From the NCBI GenBank assembly GCA_963795195.1, contig CAWCGU010000006.1:930001-994000 (forward strand): DNA of 64,000 nucleotides, given 5' to 3'. The notes below the pieces were generated by a model. That model saw only the letters and a program-made list of their open reading frames with translations, was not told the DNA's origin and searched no databases. The stretch is from CAWCGU01 sp963795195. Lineage in GTDB: Bacteria; Actinomycetota; Thermoleophilia; Solirubrobacterales; 70-9. The position numbers and the translations under genes are program-made. Below, piece after piece: positions 62,492-64,000 of this stretch. The stretch's first letter is position 1. Each line of letters begins with the position of its first letter.

Positions 62492-63790
62492 CTACCTGGG
62501 ACTCGACGCGTTCTCGCGCCCGATGCCCTCGTATGTGAATCCAGCCGCGCGCAGGGCCGCGGGATCGAGGAAGTTGCGCCCGTCGATCAGGATCGGCGTA
62601 GCCATGGTCTTCGCGACCGACCCCCAGTCCAGCTCGGCAAAAACCGGCCACTCGGTGACAAGCACGGCTGCGTCGGCACCGTCGAGGGCCTGCTCGGGCG
62701 AGCCGGCGAACTCAACCGCCGGGAGCAACTCTCGTGCGCGCCCCTCGGCGACTGGGTCATAACCGCGCACGCTCGCGCCCTCGCCCTGAAGACGTGTCGC
62801 GAGGACGAGACTCGAAGCGTCTCGCATGTCGTCGGTGTTCGGCTTGAAGGCGAGGCCGAGCAGGGAGACGGTCTTGCCGACGAGGGATCCAAGGTGCTTC
62901 TCGAGCTTGGCGACAACACGACGCTTCTGCAGTTCGTTGACCTCGATCACCGCCGTCAGCAGCTGGAAGTGGTAGCCGCTGTTGCCGGCGATCATCTTGA
63001 GGCTGGAAACATCCTTGCCAAAACAGGAACCGCCATAGCCAATCCCGGCCTGCAGGAACTTCGGGCCAATCCGCTCGTCCAGTCCCATTCCCCTTGCCAC
63101 CTCGTTGACGTCGGCGCCGACCTCCTCGCTGACGTTGGCGATCTCGTTGATGAATGAGATCTTGGTGGCGAGGAAGGCGTTCGAGGCGAGTTTGATCATC
63201 TCGGCGCTGGCGACGTCCGTTCGCACCAGCTCTCCGCCGAGTGGTGCGTAGACCTCCGCGACGGCGTCGGCCGCCCAGTCGTCACCGGCGTCGGCTCCGA
63301 TCACAACGCGGTCGGGGTGCATGAAGTCCTTGACGGCGGTGCCCTCCTTGAGGAACTCGGGACAGGAGACGTAGGCGAGTCCCTCACGGTCGCGCGTGAT
63401 CGTGCGGCCGGTGCCCGACGGCACGGTGCTCTTCATCACCAGCGCGTGCTCGCCGTCGCCCTGGAAGTGCTCGACCACGGCGCGCACGCGGGAGAGGTCG
63501 GCGTCCCCGGAGTAGGTCGGAGGAGTGTCGACGCAGCAGAAGAGCAGGCGCGCGTTGTCCATCGCCTCGCCGATCTCGGTCGTGAAGTGCAGGCGCTCGG
63601 CGTTGTTTGTGAGCAGCTCGGAGAGCCCCGGCTCGTGCATCGGTACCTCCCCGCGGCCAAGCGATTCGACCTTCGACCGGTCGACGTCGACCGCCCAGAT
63701 CTCATGGCCGAGCTCGGCAAAGCAGGCTGCGGTCACAAGGCCGACCCAGCCGGCGCCGACGACGCCGATCGGTTGCTTCGCTTCGCCCAC
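62492..63790 (-). CDS. ugd: UDP-glucose 6-dehydrogenase
   Basis: GTG 63790 starts GEAKQPIGVVGAGWVGLVTA, an NAD-binding GxGxxG. The catalytic Cys lies in GIGYGGSCFGKD at about residue 267, with the fold's EMIKLASNAFLATKISFINE helix and LLGLAFKPNTDDMRDASS. The 432-residue length is normal. It oxidises UDP-glucose to UDP-glucuronate for cell-envelope polysaccharides. Its start overlaps the upstream stop by one base. Confidence 0.93.
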   Translation of the reverse strand: MGEAKQPIGVVGAGWVGLVTAACFAELGHEIWAVDVDRSKVESLGRGEVPMHEPGLSELLTNNAERLHFTTEIGEAMDNARLLFCCVDTPPTYSGDADLSRVRAVVEHFQGDGEHALVMKSTVPSGTGRTITRDREGLAYVSCPEFLKEGTAVKDFMHPDRVVIGADAGDDWAADAVAEVYAPLGGELVRTDVASAEMIKLASNAFLATKISFINEIANVSEEVGADVNEVARGMGLDERIGPKFLQAGIGYGGSCFGKDVSSLKMIAGNSGYHFQLLTAVIEVNELQKRRVVAKLEKHLGSLVGKTVSLLGLAFKPNTDDMRDASSLVLATRLQGEGASVRGYDPVAEGRARELLPAVEFAGSPEQALDGADAAVLVTEWPVFAELDWGSVAKTMATPILIDGRNFLDPAALRAAGFTYEGIGRENASSPR

Positions 63791-64000
63791 TACCTGCTCT
63801 TCTTGATCTCGGTCAGCGAGGTCGCGATGCCGAGCATTTCGTTCTCGTCCAGGGACTGCGTCAGCGAGTTGCTGACCCAGTAGGACGGCCCGCCGTCCCC
63901 TTCGGGCTTGAAAGAAATCACGCGCAGTCTCCCGCCGTCGTAAAAGAGCTGGTACTCGCGCCCGTCGATCTCCCGCTTCTCGCTCGGGTTCTCGAGGATC
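63790..64000 (-). CDS. C-terminal end of a probable LCP/LytR-type protein (partial)
   Basis: The frame entering from the edge ends ILENPSEKREIDGREYQLFY, then DGGRLRVISFKPEGDGG, SYWVSNSLTQSLDENEML and GIATSLTEIKKSR with stop TAG at 63792-63790. This tail resembles the C-terminus of LytR-CpsA-Psr proteins of Thermoleophilia, which attach glycopolymers to peptidoglycan. Only 70 residues are visible, so the assignment is tentative. It is the first visible gene of the envelope-sugar operon. Confidence 0.45.
   Translation of the reverse strand, partial: ILENPSEKREIDGREYQLFYDGGRLRVISFKPEGDGGPSYWVSNSLTQSLDENEMLGIATSLTEIKKSR

Overview
The window is GC-rich (roughly 65-70 % by eye), densely coding DNA with many GTG and TTG starts and strong third-position G/C bias. 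Gene content suggests a high-GC actinobacterium, most likely of the Thermoleophilia/Solirubrobacterales type: a WS/DGAT acyltransferase, a MarP-type protease, IspH, families of secreted proteins ending in DAAGN Ig-like modules, and a secreted protein with DNSVT-type repeats. This placement is inferred from gene content alone. No rRNA, tRNA or CRISPR array was seen.

Layout. 0-3 kb: small membrane proteins, a CADD/PqqC-like oxidase, a redoxin and ispH. 3-11 kb: eight co-directional genes for exported proteins (small Cys-rich protein, BNR lipoprotein, RTX-like protein, lamin-tail-like protein, DNSVT-repeat protein, two beta-propellers sharing a C-terminal module, cupredoxin). 11-16.6 kb: M28 peptidase, WS/DGAT, EamA transporter, a broken RTX-like gene, a CAP protein and a vapBC pair with its operator. 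16.7-21.5 kb: a large FG-GAP surface protein and a styrene/indole monooxygenase with a small ABM-like partner.

21.8-28.1 kb is an accessory island. Three copies of a roughly 40-bp sequence, which is the 3' coding end of a DUF59 (MIP18-type) gene at 28.05 kb, lie in the same orientation at 21.81, 24.26 and 28.06 kb. A decayed tyrosine recombinase ends 80 bp before the middle copy. I read the copies as attachment sites left by two elements integrated in tandem. Between them are a secreted HExxH/DUF11 protein, a decaying tandem array of six SnoaL-like genes and a PASTA lipoprotein.

28.1-43 kb: FxsA, a HAD hydrolase, an AddB/AddA-type recombination nuclease-helicase pair, a GGCT-like protein, an HxlR regulator, a MarP-type periplasmic protease and a class B penicillin-binding protein. 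43-56 kb: glutamate synthase large subunit diverging from a ParA-cupin-NTF2 operon, homoserine kinase, a redoxin, a sugar nucleotidyltransferase, S-adenosylhomocysteine hydrolase, an SRPBCC/GNAT pair and ETF:quinone oxidoreductase. 56-64 kb, all on the minus strand: an ABC exporter of the MacB/FtsX type, then an envelope-sugar operon (probable LCP protein, UDP-glucose dehydrogenase, sugar nucleotidyltransferase, Pgi/Pmi).

At least ten reading-frame breaks fall inside otherwise well-conserved genes (about 8.32, 14.76, 17.5-17.85, 21.5, 30.05, 31.26, 32.66, 34.56 and 34.86 kb). Most look like single-base indels in the assembly rather than true gene loss. The breaks at 23.5-26.8 kb are different: they come with internal deletions and look like real decay.
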